The notes below the pieces were generated by a model. It searched no databases, was not told the origin of the DNA, and worked only from the letters and a program-made list of their open reading frames with translations. From assembly GCA_964485405.1 (NCBI GenBank), contig CAZAJG010000002.1, positions 62,001 through 126,000 on the forward strand: a stretch of DNA of 64,000 bases. Direction: 5' to 3'. Shown here piece by piece: positions 18,101 to 23,413 of the stretch; position 1 is the stretch's first letter; every line of letters starts with the position of its first letter. Position numbers and translations under genes: made by a program. The DNA is from CAKZNE01 sp964485405. Its GTDB lineage: Bacteria; Bacteroidota; Bacteroidia; Flavobacteriales; Schleiferiaceae.

Positions 18101-20665
18101 GAGATATAAGCTATCGATATGGAAGTCGAATAACCCAATATTGATTTCCTTCTGCTCCGCTTCTAAAGATTTTAATTGAATGCCATTTAAATCTCCTTCT
18201 AATTTCGCCCACATATTTCCAGCATTATCTGGCAAACGGATTTCACCATCCAACTCAATCTGTGGTATACTAAAATCTAGGTCATAGCTATTGAGCGTAA
18301 AGCTGTAACCATCAAACTTAAAATTACGACTACCATGACTGTCTTTTTTACCAGGAGATCGAATTCCGGTAGAGCTAATATCCAGATCATCTATGGGAAT
18401 ATCTCCTATACCTGGAAAGCTTAGCTCTCCTTCCATTAAAACAGACGCATTTTTTTGAGGATCGGCATCAACGTTAAAACTGTGGTATTCTGTCCACTCT
18501 GTAAAGTCGACTTCATCTAAAACTAACGTTTGGTATTTGAGATGAGCAGATACATCTTCCAGCAAGGAGTCCTTTTTTATGGTAGGGTATACCTCAGCTG
18601 TAAAATTTGGGCTACTACTTAAATTTTGCTTGTAAGTGGCTTTCCACTTTCCATCCCAAACCATGGCCATACCAATAGTTGATCCATTAAGGGACACATA
18701 TACTATACTACCGTTGTTTTGGCTAGATTTTCCGAAAACCTGATATATGGTTCCTTCCTCATTTAGAGTGATGGTGTTAGCTGTAATATCGTTGGATTGA
18801 TCATTGTTTAAATTAATAACACCATCTTGGTCGCTGTCTGAAAAGGCAATCGCTCTAAGCTCAGTAGGATCGTAATTGATCAACTCAAAAACGGGGCTCT
18901 CAAAAGTATTATCTTCTTTCACGGGCACCTTAGCTAAACTCTTCCCTCTATATTCTATGTTCACTAATTTTTGACCCGCTAAAGAGTTTCCCTTAAAAGA
19001 GTAGCCTTCAGATTTTTTTGATCCCACTACTTTTAATTTACCACTACCGGGATTTGGCAAGTCAAAATCAAATAGCTCCCAATGGTGATCCCAAACCACA
19101 GCCATTCCTAAAGAGTTATCGTTAAACTCTATATCGATTAAGCTTCCGTTTGGCAAATTGGATGAGCCTTTAAAGTGTCCTAATGATCCGCTTTTGCTCA
19201 CGATTTTTAAACTATCACTAATATCAAAAATGGCATCTTTTAGAGGGTTATATTCTCCATCCCCGTCCGTATCAATAATATTAATCACCTTAACATCTGA
19301 AGTAAGAAGATCTGGAAACCGTACACCAGTATAACTCCATTTTCCTTTAAACATCGGGGCATATCCTTCTAGATCATCATCAATAAAAATTTGCACAACG
19401 GAAGTATCCGCATGACTCTCTATACTACCTGTTAATTGATAACACTCTAGCTTGGGATAAAATTTACCCTCATCGGGCATAAAGTTTAAACCGTTAAGAG
19501 ATGTACTATGTATGCCGTTCAATCTTCCCCCATAAAAGGTTCCGTCTAAATAAATTCTGGCATCTGTAATGCTTACATAGCCCCAATTGTTTGGCAATTT
19601 AACCTTGCCATCCAGCTTAAAACCGTATTTCTGATTTGCCAGAGAATCAATCAAATATTTACCAAAAACTAAGGAGGCACTATCCAGCTGAAAACCGCTT
19701 AACATAAAACTGGATTCTACTCCAGTATTGTTACCCACTAAATTTCCACTATTGGAAATGATAAGAGAATCAAAATGGACGTTTTCACCTAATATGTCTA
19801 GGTCGGCATTTACATACAGTGCATTATCTTTTAGCCAGGCTTTAGATAAAACAGCTTTATAGATCCCCATATTTACGGTAGAAGTATCCACACTAAATGT
19901 AGGCTCTTGGAGAACTCCAGATGTATCTATCTTCAAAGAGTTTGCCCGAACCCTTCCCATCTCGTTTGGAAGTATTAAATCACTCTCAATAGTCCATATC
20001 CCGTTCTGGTAATTTCCATCAACCACCTCAAAATCATAACCAAAAGCATGCAAATACTCGTCTGTAATGCTATCCATTTTAAGCTGAACCAAATCGTTTG
20101 CTTGTATGGTTAATCGACTATGAATTTGAGCAATGTTATGTGGTAATAAAGAGTAACCTTCAAGCACCAAAGAGTCTTTGTAAAACCTACTATTTTTACC
20201 AATACCATAGTAGTAACCATGATAGCTGATAGGGATATTGGTATGAACCTCTCCAAGATCAAGCACCTTAGTTGCGTTCAATTTTAAGTTGTTGAAGTTT
20301 AGCCGTACATTGACGGAATCCTCCATAAAAGATTCTGGCAGCTCAAAAAACCCGGAGCACAGAAGCACATCTTCATCTGCGTTATAAGCTGCATTTCGAA
20401 TAAATAAGGTAAAATCCCCATAACTATACTCTACAACAGAAGAATCTGCTATCTGTAGGTTTGCCCCACTAATTTTATCCTCAGCATCTAAACGTAGGGT
20501 TGCCATAATCTGCGGAGGTTGAGCATCTGGAAGATTTAAGGTAGCATTTGCAGGGAAATCATAAGTAACAGTAAAGCCAGCAAGAGTATGAGTTGAAGAT
20601 TGTGCTTGCACCATACTGCATGCTATGATACACAGTAATAATGCCACACAGTAACGCTTGGTCAT
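6191..20665 (-). CDS. Giant secreted multidomain repeat protein (4824 residues)
   Basis: I do not recognise a named family for the whole protein. Start: the ATG at 20663-20665 begins MTKRYCVALLLCIIACSMVQAQ, a clear Sec signal peptide; an in-frame upstream start at 20734 would bury it. Layout from this start: about forty beta-rich modules of 59-65 residues (about 30-3040), each beginning like LxGxLxLPNNxGxVxVxxL and containing GxFxGG; an Ig-like insert with DTDGDG and DSDQDG calcium-type loops (about 460-700); a Cys/His/Trp cluster (3311-3328); pentapeptide repeats (about 3380-3855); three LamG-like domains (about 3858-4550); MIR/beta-trefoil-like repeats (about 4555-4780). There is no type IX sorting domain. 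An N run at 12635-12644 interrupts it in frame. The secretin gene follows after 9 nt. The modules could be an AsmA/TamB-like groove or a beta-solenoid; I cannot decide. Confidence 0.85.
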   Translation of the reverse strand: MTKRYCVALLLCIIACSMVQAQSSTHTLAGFTVTYDFPANATLNLPDAQPPQIMATLRLDAEDKISGANLQIADSSVVEYSYGDFTLFIRNAAYNADEDVLLCSGFFELPESFMEDSVNVRLNFNNLKLNATKVLDLGEVHTNIPISYHGYYYGIGKNSRFYKDSLVLEGYSLLPHNIAQIHSRLTIQANDLVQLKMDSITDEYLHAFGYDFEVVDGNYQNGIWTIESDLILPNEMGRVRANSLKIDTSGVLQEPTFSVDTSTVNMGIYKAVLSKAWLKDNALYVNADLDILGENVHFDSLIISNSGNLVGNNTGVESSFMLSGFQLDSASLVFGKYLIDSLANQKYGFKLDGKVKLPNNWGYVSITDARIYLDGTFYGGRLNGIHSTSLNGLNFMPDEGKFYPKLECYQLTGSIESHADTSVVQIFIDDDLEGYAPMFKGKWSYTGVRFPDLLTSDVKVINIIDTDGDGEYNPLKDAIFDISDSLKIVSKSGSLGHFKGSSNLPNGSLIDIEFNDNSLGMAVVWDHHWELFDFDLPNPGSGKLKVVGSKKSEGYSFKGNSLAGQKLVNIEYRGKSLAKVPVKEDNTFESPVFELINYDPTELRAIAFSDSDQDGVINLNNDQSNDITANTITLNEEGTIYQVFGKSSQNNGSIVYVSLNGSTIGMAMVWDGKWKATYKQNLSSSPNFTAEVYPTIKKDSLLEDVSAHLKYQTLVLDEVDFTEWTEYHSFNVDADPQKNASVLMEGELSFPGIGDIPIDDLDISSTGIRSPGKKDSHGSRNFKFDGYSFTLNSYDLDFSIPQIELDGEIRLPDNAGNMWAKLEGDLNGIQLKSLEAEQKEINIGLFDFHIDSLYLNTNAEIVLEGELDVPNLDKYLVLDQLVVSAGGDRKVANIEAENLELKLNNYDFQVSDAVFISDTLASGAFTDTLRLNGTIDLEELGNINAQNVYLNYKGEIISGDFSVGSKGLKVGGFDLSSNVDSIGFLNNELHILSIQHSVSGQANEITFKHIKIDNQLNFLVDEVLLNQVDLNYRGHSFIADQIKWENDTIRLNGLLNLGNDLGNVELDEVSLLPDGTLAGGIFKPRVTELSYHGFVLEVDSILWDEQQQLVTMNGKIDLPDSLGRINLTGLKVSPQKVEDYGDISFGSQTIEWKNFNLLVDTVVFQEPYFLLEGSFDVNGLGTLKLNNLKLDAGGVFSGGDLLVPNTLQPTYNGFPLQIDSLFIEEDAIELDGLISLGDSLGKIMVTSMELNPDGSFEGGHFLHEGEALEFQNLLLDVNSVDFEGSDLKIHGALELPNTVGRIGVKMSLSYGQSITLDSIFVRNTSINYSDFIISLSDCQFNNGNFIFDGAIQIDGVGSFDVSQLSLSTEGVFQGGNVSYPNSSWQWGVLTAQINSVSIQNHNILMDAQVSLPQNMGTLAITNMAMDSKGDIISADLNIGSFNYSAYTLNVDSAKLVGGNQIKLNGSFMLPNNYGEIDFTDFTIGTDGSILGGVSVYKGDGLSIGQFSASVDQILLHNDSIHINGNLQFPPSIGGKVDFNGLSFDSSGDIGIESIVSNDISIQVQGFSCNLNQLDWNSATQRISIDGDIQLPQNLGGVSVAQLEIGTDGKFYGGNFDLSGLNLEMNGLSFSPSALSLNGTSLNFDGTLNLPGGASVSVTGMQISESGIDNFGQINAQGVQFNWRDYTLELSNVDYQSGAFSFSGNVDLGKYGSIGVENLQISDHGEFYGGDFNTANARLKFASMALAIDSLTVQSQEFEFSGSLQLPNNNGTVRFHDVDIVAAGGLTGGKVTYEGNGFSFKNGEYAVIPSDIVLGDNSFTIDARVVETATDSVKAIMTGTTITGDPFDIQFGTETLLDTDIYYKGFDIKVDTFTVSGNDLIYTGSITVPSLGKLDVDHLVLDASSGEISDHGNITYTGQTWQLGQTSFTIDSVKLEEDYIELKAKMQLPNNAGEVDVNSMLFSTQGTLLSADVDVQNINMTYGNYSIALTHAAIEGSELELDGTIVLNEFGTFYVNDLEFDMPTATFKTATITSDNANFAIGSFTAVPQILTLQNTTLNASGYLELPSVFGDSAQVAFNGFKISGDGSFGIDSIKASNVDVRYKSMDLAFTDLSWDDGLIISADLTLPGNSSPVQLQNLKVDKNGTVSGGFISANDVSMDYHGYTLTLANAEFEPGDGVKLSGNLSLPDGTASLSVSDMIINETGISDYGTIALSSNTPIKWHNFEIQVSNVSIQDATVMVDGSIALSDVATLSVSQMGVSSSGSFIPGSIQLQNSQSFKLGQSSVTLSEIDFSGSDIAFSGVVDFGSNRKISVSEMTVDFQGGFDGGTVEYSGDPISFNGATLSPYNMGYENGVFSASASMTLPDDLATVTVKDVSIDHDFNVNVGEVEVSGVSIHYKGMIVNLDSAIYQNQNLELWGSLENDKLGTLQITDLSMNTQGQITGGSVDYSGSQKFGQLTVTITDLGFDWGQGDITITGSLDLPNNMGSLSVDTLTVDPHTGSIKSGTLSSTTPIGYGGVGIDQINATINDNIIELSGTAQLPSQMGLVSVEGLDISLNDASISGGTFAYQEQQPITFGGAAISITSLSFDLDFIALSAQITLPSSLGKASVSNARFQDGNFSLDSVNFSGQTISVKDVSCTITRGVITESDVLVSVDVSLSDAAKFGINDFKYDXXXXLEEAVFKYKDFELELLSSDDLGGKASFTAQFAIPGSSGYAKIEDIYISLEDGLDFSSMTMDYGSLPDLLPTGFSLTVTEHEALNNGILLSGHMDLLGSSVDVEGLKITTAGIDIDAVEIKTPSFKLGDFNMPNLDLAFSKDGNDWEIDISGKADIPEVGGLEFSGYIKSDGDFGGQMVLTGAFIELGESGFALYNPGGGIKDSSGVFTVELFGDVAPIEMQYVYVMHGTISVSTSGQISGALVGKLFNMVELQKSYIALDVVKGTLDCGTEFDFGIKTPPKTGVIKKVDAVTQQIPTIDFFSYGGQFHISTFTGFEISGTGDAVLVNAEIGEIDLNVDDKHFQFNAEFDIPNPAGNTDLVSVVGDVSIDFDAGSGELYGAAAVLGHQLANMDFKFGPDTIAATADIDMGVGQFDIAFQTSKHSDGKHHLDFFHGDAYIGFEGMTFAEMEVDVTETAWSGSAHAWVPGFGSEIDIEINGTPKEITYFQGYEAFRVFNIQLEEAEFTYAKENSKKYISFSSHGSLPHFGRSSFDVKLEQSGSHWELTHLDGEVDAFVDINLPIFGHWHKELGEATIDYDKNSGKLDVNLHTSLLNVGVVKVTDLYAHVYFHEPSATVGVRGHYGLGKHTYHLKKLHCSYHWCCHTHCHWENCCYWTVNLGDKDFDVSVKVKGPSLPSPRKEKPIPPAPALVVVDCSVEHIQAASVCNNTDYNYKTFSDKFLIATEFHNGKMHHSKMDGSDLTKSIFDAVDMYQMTFLDTKLKSATLENITQANYVYFKGSTNLDQAVFKSSTFNHLTLQDITTVDWSVNNVTLNQSTLKNLSLKSLNWNQLNFSSSSLSHLMIMSPTIATVDFGGAEFNQVTIKDGGTITGADFENVEFTGCHLDSISINTATKFNNASLSETVWEKLDFTGNTELKSMTVHNNSSFIRVNLENADISGGNWLDMDLGKLNMKGVTATGMAFTNMTLVGAELTGADFSASNFTNVDIHKSDLSGIDFNSVLFTNSDLSYSTLNNSSNFDGATFSNTNLKGLDFTNNPNLKNIVVYGSSDLHAVDFEGSDLTGAKFYNVVFHKTNFRDAVLREVEFHNCTFDTVDFQSAVLAQSKFVNPNFIGFTDFHGSAMDSINLADMNASFTNTNLSGVDFSYANLNGIDFAGSTLDFANFEQANLTNANLKGSLGRPLTMLEFDGQDDYLEVPIQSTILNYQAPKTNHSANFDGSRRIEVMLDGPETEITHEMWFKTSHGDGGLFSAVLYDKGVLKQYDRHIYLKNGDMYARVWNNEIIHSSGKNYADGKWHHVAHAMGSSINGQKLYVDGVLVASGSKTQSDQSQDRILIGYSHDASSKYFKGQIDEVRLWRKALSATTIKEWSTKPVTFNHPDFVELIAYYPFDNGSGDWVYNQAFQGMLSNWQSNSSHNSETGFVPTQFNYGPNLKFEKEITLETWAKGHSSIWNDDAVLINKREGFFLHPKKGTNQITFYHRQANNNNHNLDWKTGGDVNTWRHYAAVLGNNKAKLFINGTLVSSSSTGPITLIDDKVPIHIGKDDYGSRQALDGNMSRVNVWAKALTDAEIKERAGLTAHASLVTPLHPHYEYLRLSLKNVAWDKGNYSFNGRFSNEMDKASGKWSASQAPLTISSGASTGAHLKTTLEMNVMAGENNGEVQVLVQRAKTYTAGSEIKAGVGFDIRREADRTISFHLFRKVFEKTTINEKYIVPFINISEKLNWDYELDNNIEQNVAFHLAHNSQHQTLTVELFIDGASKGSKQISFHDTKFFDNSFTRFFDPEDGSNQTYLVGAGYNLNVNNYNSDAEFDDLLTRKYFFKGYLFDFRVWKGHVKPAHIDEWRLKDIDPSHPNYSSIIANYTMNDGASDVQNHGASPSEQVLYGSWIRLRHRDTKFELASVSKPYTYPNHGGGNMIMATPSTAFENWWQILPKSGTPLSSVQGTVVKAVDQFVLKNAKTGEYLGVHEAHNAYGSIKVAKRIRVSSPQKHTARKRKSPFRAYFSGYTPPVFKTIYVQTPYKELGSVKKKNLNASEYWTADSVTIFTNDQVVPLTELKLGARVFLKHGNSHEYLYSDKIRGTSKKQKDLFGNQRAAASKVKGDGNVWIIDEVQTNLNYKTQFGKTDQMPAYITLPNFDAATLSNTTMPDGSVK
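6330..7000 (-). other. MIR/beta-trefoil-like C-terminal repeats of the giant protein
   Basis: YGSWIRLRHRDTKFELAS...WWQILP, FVLKNAKTGEYLGVHE, and LGARVFLKHGNSHEYLYS...GNVWIIDE share the GxxVxLxHxxTxxYL...WxI pattern of MIR and fascin-like beta-trefoil repeats. The assignment rests on the pattern alone. Confidence 0.45.
7020..9092 (-). other. Three LamG/concanavalin-like domains in the giant protein
   Basis: Domain 1 (about 3858-4085) shows ITHEMWFKT, KWHHVAHAMG, LYVDGVLVASG and GQIDEVRLWRKAL. Domain 2 (about 4100-4260) shows ITLETWAKG, TWRHYAAVLG, LFINGTLVSS and MSRVNVWAKAL. Domain 3 (about 4270-4550) is more diverged (VELFIDGASKG, GYLFDFRVWKGHV). Such domains usually bind carbohydrates or proteins at cell surfaces. 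Confidence 0.8.
9110..10440 (-). repeat. Pentapeptide-repeat region of the giant protein
   Basis: Residues about 3380-3855 follow the A(N/D)LXX-type five-residue pattern, clearest at GVDFSYANLNGIDFAGSTL and ANFEQANLTNANLKGSL. At about 465 residues this would make more than twenty coils of a right-handed quadrilateral beta-helix, well above the size of most pentapeptide proteins. Confidence 0.85.
10682..10735 (-). other. Cys/His/Trp cluster in the giant protein
   Basis: Residues 3311-3328 read HCSYHWCCHTHCHWENCC: six Cys, five His and two Trp in 18 residues. Apart from its isolated, mostly single cysteines the protein is Cys-poor. The cluster lies between the beta-rich part and the pentapeptide part. 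A metal site or a disulfide knot are both possible. Confidence 0.8.
12635..12644. other. 10-N assembly gap inside the giant gene
   Basis: Ten Ns between FKYD and LEEAVFKYKDF. The frame is kept only if the true gap length is 1 mod 3. Module spacing (41 residues from module start to the YxGY aromatic) is about 8 residues short here, predicting a true gap near 34 nt rather than 10. Confidence 0.6.
18570..19290 (-). other. Ig-like insert with calcium-type loops inside the giant protein
   Basis: Residues about 460-700 break the module pattern. Three related segments (SNLPNGSLIDIEFNDNSLG, LAGQKLVNIEYRGKSLA, NNGSIVYVSLNGSTIG) are followed by AVVWDHHW, KVPVKEDN or AMVWDGKW, as in bacterial Ig-like adhesin domains. 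DTDGDGEYNP and DSDQDGVINLNND resemble EF-hand/TSP3-type calcium loops. Confidence 0.55.
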
Positions 20666-20705
20666 GAATAATGGATTTGGTCTAATTTTACAAAATACGG
20701 TGATT

Positions 20706-20717
20706 ACTAGGCCTAGT
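20706..20717. promoter_or_regulatory. 12-bp perfect palindrome upstream of the giant gene
   Basis: ACTAGGCCTAGT is its own reverse complement and ends 41 nt upstream of the chosen start of the giant gene. A second inverted repeat (AATCTC-TTTG-GAGATT) lies at 20768-20783. Both are in the 190-bp divergent space shared with the receiver gene and could be operators. Confidence 0.35.
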
Positions 20718-20803
20718 TTCTGCATGTCTACCATTTATCTACGCCCTCTGACGCGGAATTACAGGTAAATCTCTTTGGAGATTAAAGAGTTTCTTGATTT
20801 GCT

Positions 20804-20811
20804 TACCTTTA
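20804..20811 (+). promoter_or_regulatory. Weak -7-like element for the receiver gene
   Basis: TACCTTTA differs from TAnnTTTG only in the last base and lies 45 nt upstream of the ATG. No correctly spaced -33 element was found. Confidence 0.3.
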
Positions 20812-20855
20812 TTCTCTTGTCTTTTCTTTACACAAACAAGGCGAAAATCAATATC

Positions 20856-21230
20856 ATGGCTTACTCTGAAAAGATCTTAATTGTAGATGATGAACCTATC
20901 ATTCGTGATGCTCTTGCTTTTAAACTTCGCAAGGAAGGGTTTAAAACGGAAGTAGTAGAAGATGGTGAAAAAGCTATTGAAATCTTGGATAATGAGGAGT
21001 TTGACATCATCATCTCCGATATTATGATGCCTTTTGTTAGTGGCTATGAGCTGCTAAAGGTTTTAAAAGAGCGAAAAACAAAATCACCTATTTTAATGCT
21101 TACCTCTTTAGACTCTGAAAATGCTGAAAGCAAAGCCTATGAGTTAGGAGCGGATGACTTTATGACCAAGCCTTTTAATCCTAAAGACTTGATGAAACGA
21201 TTAAAATTGTTGTTGGCTAAAAGAGATTAG
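20856..21230 (+). CDS. Single-domain response regulator (CheY-like receiver)
   Basis: The protein is one phosphoacceptor receiver domain, 124 residues, with no output domain. The acidic pair Asp11/Asp12, phosphorylation site Asp55 (IIISDIMMP), Thr83 (MLTS) and Lys105 (MTKPF) are all present, so it should be phosphorylatable. The start is the ATG of MAYSEKILIVDDEP; an upstream extension carries no domain sequence. No histidine kinase is encoded in the window, so its partner is elsewhere. It is divergent from the giant-protein operon across 190 bp and overlaps the 3' end of the convergent SPOR-like gene by 4 nt. Such regulators act by protein-protein contact; the target is unknown. Confidence 0.93.
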   Translation: MAYSEKILIVDDEPIIRDALAFKLRKEGFKTEVVEDGEKAIEILDNEEFDIIISDIMMPFVSGYELLKVLKERKTKSPILMLTSLDSENAESKAYELGADDFMTKPFNPKDLMKRLKLLLAKRD

Positions 21231-22855
21231 AATTTAATCATCCACGCTTCAGGGTATTGCCTTAGCACTTCTTGAAATTTTTGTTGTCCTTCTCCTAGAT
21301 TAGAAAAAGGGCCAAAAGTGATTCGATGCGTTTCCAAATAATCGATGTATACGGCATTTATCTCTGGATTGTTGAGCTGATCCAGATATCTTTTTGTTCC
21401 CGTTCTAGATTTAAGGCTAGCTATTACAATACGCCATTGTTTATTCGTCTCATCTGGATAGCTTAATTCAAACCCTTCATTAAGTGATTCATCTGTTTCA
21501 GATAATTGAGCCTCTGACCCTTCCTCACTATCCGAATGGGTATCAGAATTATTCGCAAAATCAATCGAATCCAATGAATCACTTAAAGTAGAGTCATTCA
21601 TAGCATCCATATCTGAAACTTCAAGATTGAGTGCATTTGTATCGTTTAGATTCTCAGCTAGAACCGCTCTATTATCCGTATAGTTTGAGATAATATTCGT
21701 CATTAGAGGATGATAATAAGTCCAGAAAAATCGTTTTCGATCGGATACATCCAGATTATTGTAGAATAAACTAGATACCATAGATATCCCTTTGAAATAA
21801 GCTAAAGCGTCTTGAACTGGATTATTCGCAAAATCTCCGCAAAAATAATAACGAGTTCCGTCCTCTCCGTTACCCACTATGGCCGGAAACTTATTGCTCA
21901 AATCAAAACTAGCCAATATGGAATCGCCTAAAGTGTTGGTATGAATTTTATAGGTAGCTACAATGTTCTCCTCTTCAGTAGAATGGATAATATCGAACCA
22001 AAAAGGATAATTCATAAAGTCCGGTAAATCTAAACTGTTGCGATGGCTTATTTGTGTATTTATTGAAGGTACTTTTAAATCCAAGTGTACACCATCTTGT
22101 AATATTAACATTTCGCCTGATTCATGAATCAAAATAATTCCGGCAACATCCGGAAACTCATATTCCTCTCCCGTGAACTCAGCGTATTTAGTTACTATCC
22201 AACTCGGTATTTCTGGGTTAACTATATGATTTAATGACTTAAAAGACTTACCAATCCAACCACTAAATTTCAACTCAAAAAGATTCTCCATCTTCATGCG
22301 TACTTCCGCTGAAGTGGGAAGAGCGATGGTATTATATTCAGCTATAATGAGTTTCTTTTGGCGATTCATTTTCTCCAAAAGTTGATAGTCATTTGTATGT
22401 AAACCTCCGTAAATTAAAGCTGAACGTGAACTGCTATCCATTAATTCTGGCCAATCTGCACTATTCACTCCTTTTGCATCTACGTAGTAAGCCATATCCA
22501 AAAAGTTGGATAAGCTATCTAAACCACTCTCTTTATAAAGTCTTAAGTCTCGGAGATCAAGTTCTGGTCGGCTTTCTGGAAAAAAGCCCATATAATCTTT
22601 ATCGTACTGATAGGTTTCTCCATTCGCTTTGCAGTTTTTCTCATGTGTGAGAATCCATGACAAGGAACGATGGTTTTGTCTGTCCTGAGTAGGGACAGTT
22701 TTATCCATTATCAATATATTTAAGGAATTAGTTGGCCAGAAATACCAAAACAAAAAGCTCCATAAAGGAATTAATAGCACTAAAAAAAAGAGAATTCTGA
22801 AGACCAGCTTTTTCAAACGGTAGTGTATTTGGTTATTGACCAACTCAGTAGCCAA
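21227..22855 (-). CDS. Membrane-anchored protein with C-terminal SPOR-like domain
   Basis: The 542-residue protein has one N-terminal membrane segment (LVFRILFFLVLLIPLWSFLFW, about residues 18-38), so most of it should be periplasmic. The middle (about 45-400) is not a family I can name. It contains LIYGGLHTNDYQLLEKMNR and LIIAEYNTIALPT, a Rossmann or amidotransferase-like strand pattern reminiscent of DUF4350-type proteins. An acidic Ser/Asp-rich linker (about 425-465) follows. The last 70 residues (WRIVIASLKSRTGTKRYLDQL to EAWMIKF) look like a SPOR domain, which binds glycan strands stripped of peptide during cell division. Its closeness to ftsX and uppP fits a cell-wall role, which is inferred. 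Confidence 0.6.
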   Translation of the reverse strand: MATELVNNQIHYRLKKLVFRILFFLVLLIPLWSFLFWYFWPTNSLNILIMDKTVPTQDRQNHRSLSWILTHEKNCKANGETYQYDKDYMGFFPESRPELDLRDLRLYKESGLDSLSNFLDMAYYVDAKGVNSADWPELMDSSSRSALIYGGLHTNDYQLLEKMNRQKKLIIAEYNTIALPTSAEVRMKMENLFELKFSGWIGKSFKSLNHIVNPEIPSWIVTKYAEFTGEEYEFPDVAGIILIHESGEMLILQDGVHLDLKVPSINTQISHRNSLDLPDFMNYPFWFDIIHSTEEENIVATYKIHTNTLGDSILASFDLSNKFPAIVGNGEDGTRYYFCGDFANNPVQDALAYFKGISMVSSLFYNNLDVSDRKRFFWTYYHPLMTNIISNYTDNRAVLAENLNDTNALNLEVSDMDAMNDSTLSDSLDSIDFANNSDTHSDSEEGSEAQLSETDESLNEGFELSYPDETNKQWRIVIASLKSRTGTKRYLDQLNNPEINAVYIDYLETHRITFGPFSNLGEGQQKFQEVLRQYPEAWMIKF

Positions 22856-22923
22856 ATTAAGGATACTCTAGGCTTTAACCCAAGAAGAATAACTTTATTA
22901 TAAAAAGTGAAATGTTAAAATCT

Positions 22924-23352
22924 TTATTCTTCCAAGTTTCCTCTTATCTGGCTCACCCTCTCCGGCAATATTGTATCGTTTGAGCCGATAAAATTTCCTC
23001 GGATATGGTTTATAATCTTAGCTATTTCCATTTCCGACAACCCTCTTATGGCCTCCATTTCCTTAAAGTAGGTTTTACCATTTACTTCAATCTCACCTTT
23101 TAAACCATTGCTTATAACTGTAACAATAGTTTCATCCGTATTCACCCATTTTGGGTCCGTTAAGGGTGGTATTCCAAATACACCTTTCCCTTTTCGCCCA
23201 TGGCATTTTTTGCAATATTTACCGTAAAGCTTTTTACCAGATTCCACTTTGGGCTGCACATTTGCATTTACCGAGAAATGTATCGAGGCCATAATCATCA
23301 CTAGGCCGGTAATAAACCATCTATTTAAATTGAGATTTGTTTTGGAGTCCAT
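22924..23352 (-). CDS. Small periplasmic c-type cytochrome
   Basis: The protein has 142 residues with an N-terminal hydrophobic signal (WFITGLVMIMASIHFSVNA). A single haem-attachment motif CKKCH (Cys47, Cys50, His51) follows, in the class I cytochrome c context GKKLYGKYCKKCHGRKGKG. A C-terminal helix (LSEMEIAKIINHIRGNF) is typical of the fold; a Met in FKEMEAI may be the axial ligand. It should carry single electrons in the periplasm, but no oxidase or dehydrogenase neighbours reveal its partner. It is divergent from ftsX, with 61 bp between the two start codons. Confidence 0.88.
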   Translation of the reverse strand: MDSKTNLNLNRWFITGLVMIMASIHFSVNANVQPKVESGKKLYGKYCKKCHGRKGKGVFGIPPLTDPKWVNTDETIVTVISNGLKGEIEVNGKTYFKEMEAIRGLSEMEIAKIINHIRGNFIGSNDTILPERVSQIRGNLEE

Positions 23353-23413
23353 TAACGAAGCATTAACTAGGTAAGGGGTTAATTTTTATTAATTTAGCCC
23401 GCAATTTAAAAAT

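Larger units (their letters stand above)
11560..20560 (-). repeat. Array of about forty 59-65-residue beta-rich modules in the giant protein
   Basis: The coding sequence repeats a module: [hydrophobic]xGxLxLPxxxGxVxVxxLxIxxxGxFxGG, then a short strand pair ending in a YxGYxL-like motif, then Lx2DSxxL. In three modules I counted, the aromatic of the YxGY motif falls exactly 41 residues after the module start, so spacing is very regular. Sequence identity between modules is low and DNA-level repetition is not obvious, which suggests old duplication. An Ig-like insert interrupts the array near 18570-19290. Confidence 0.85.
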
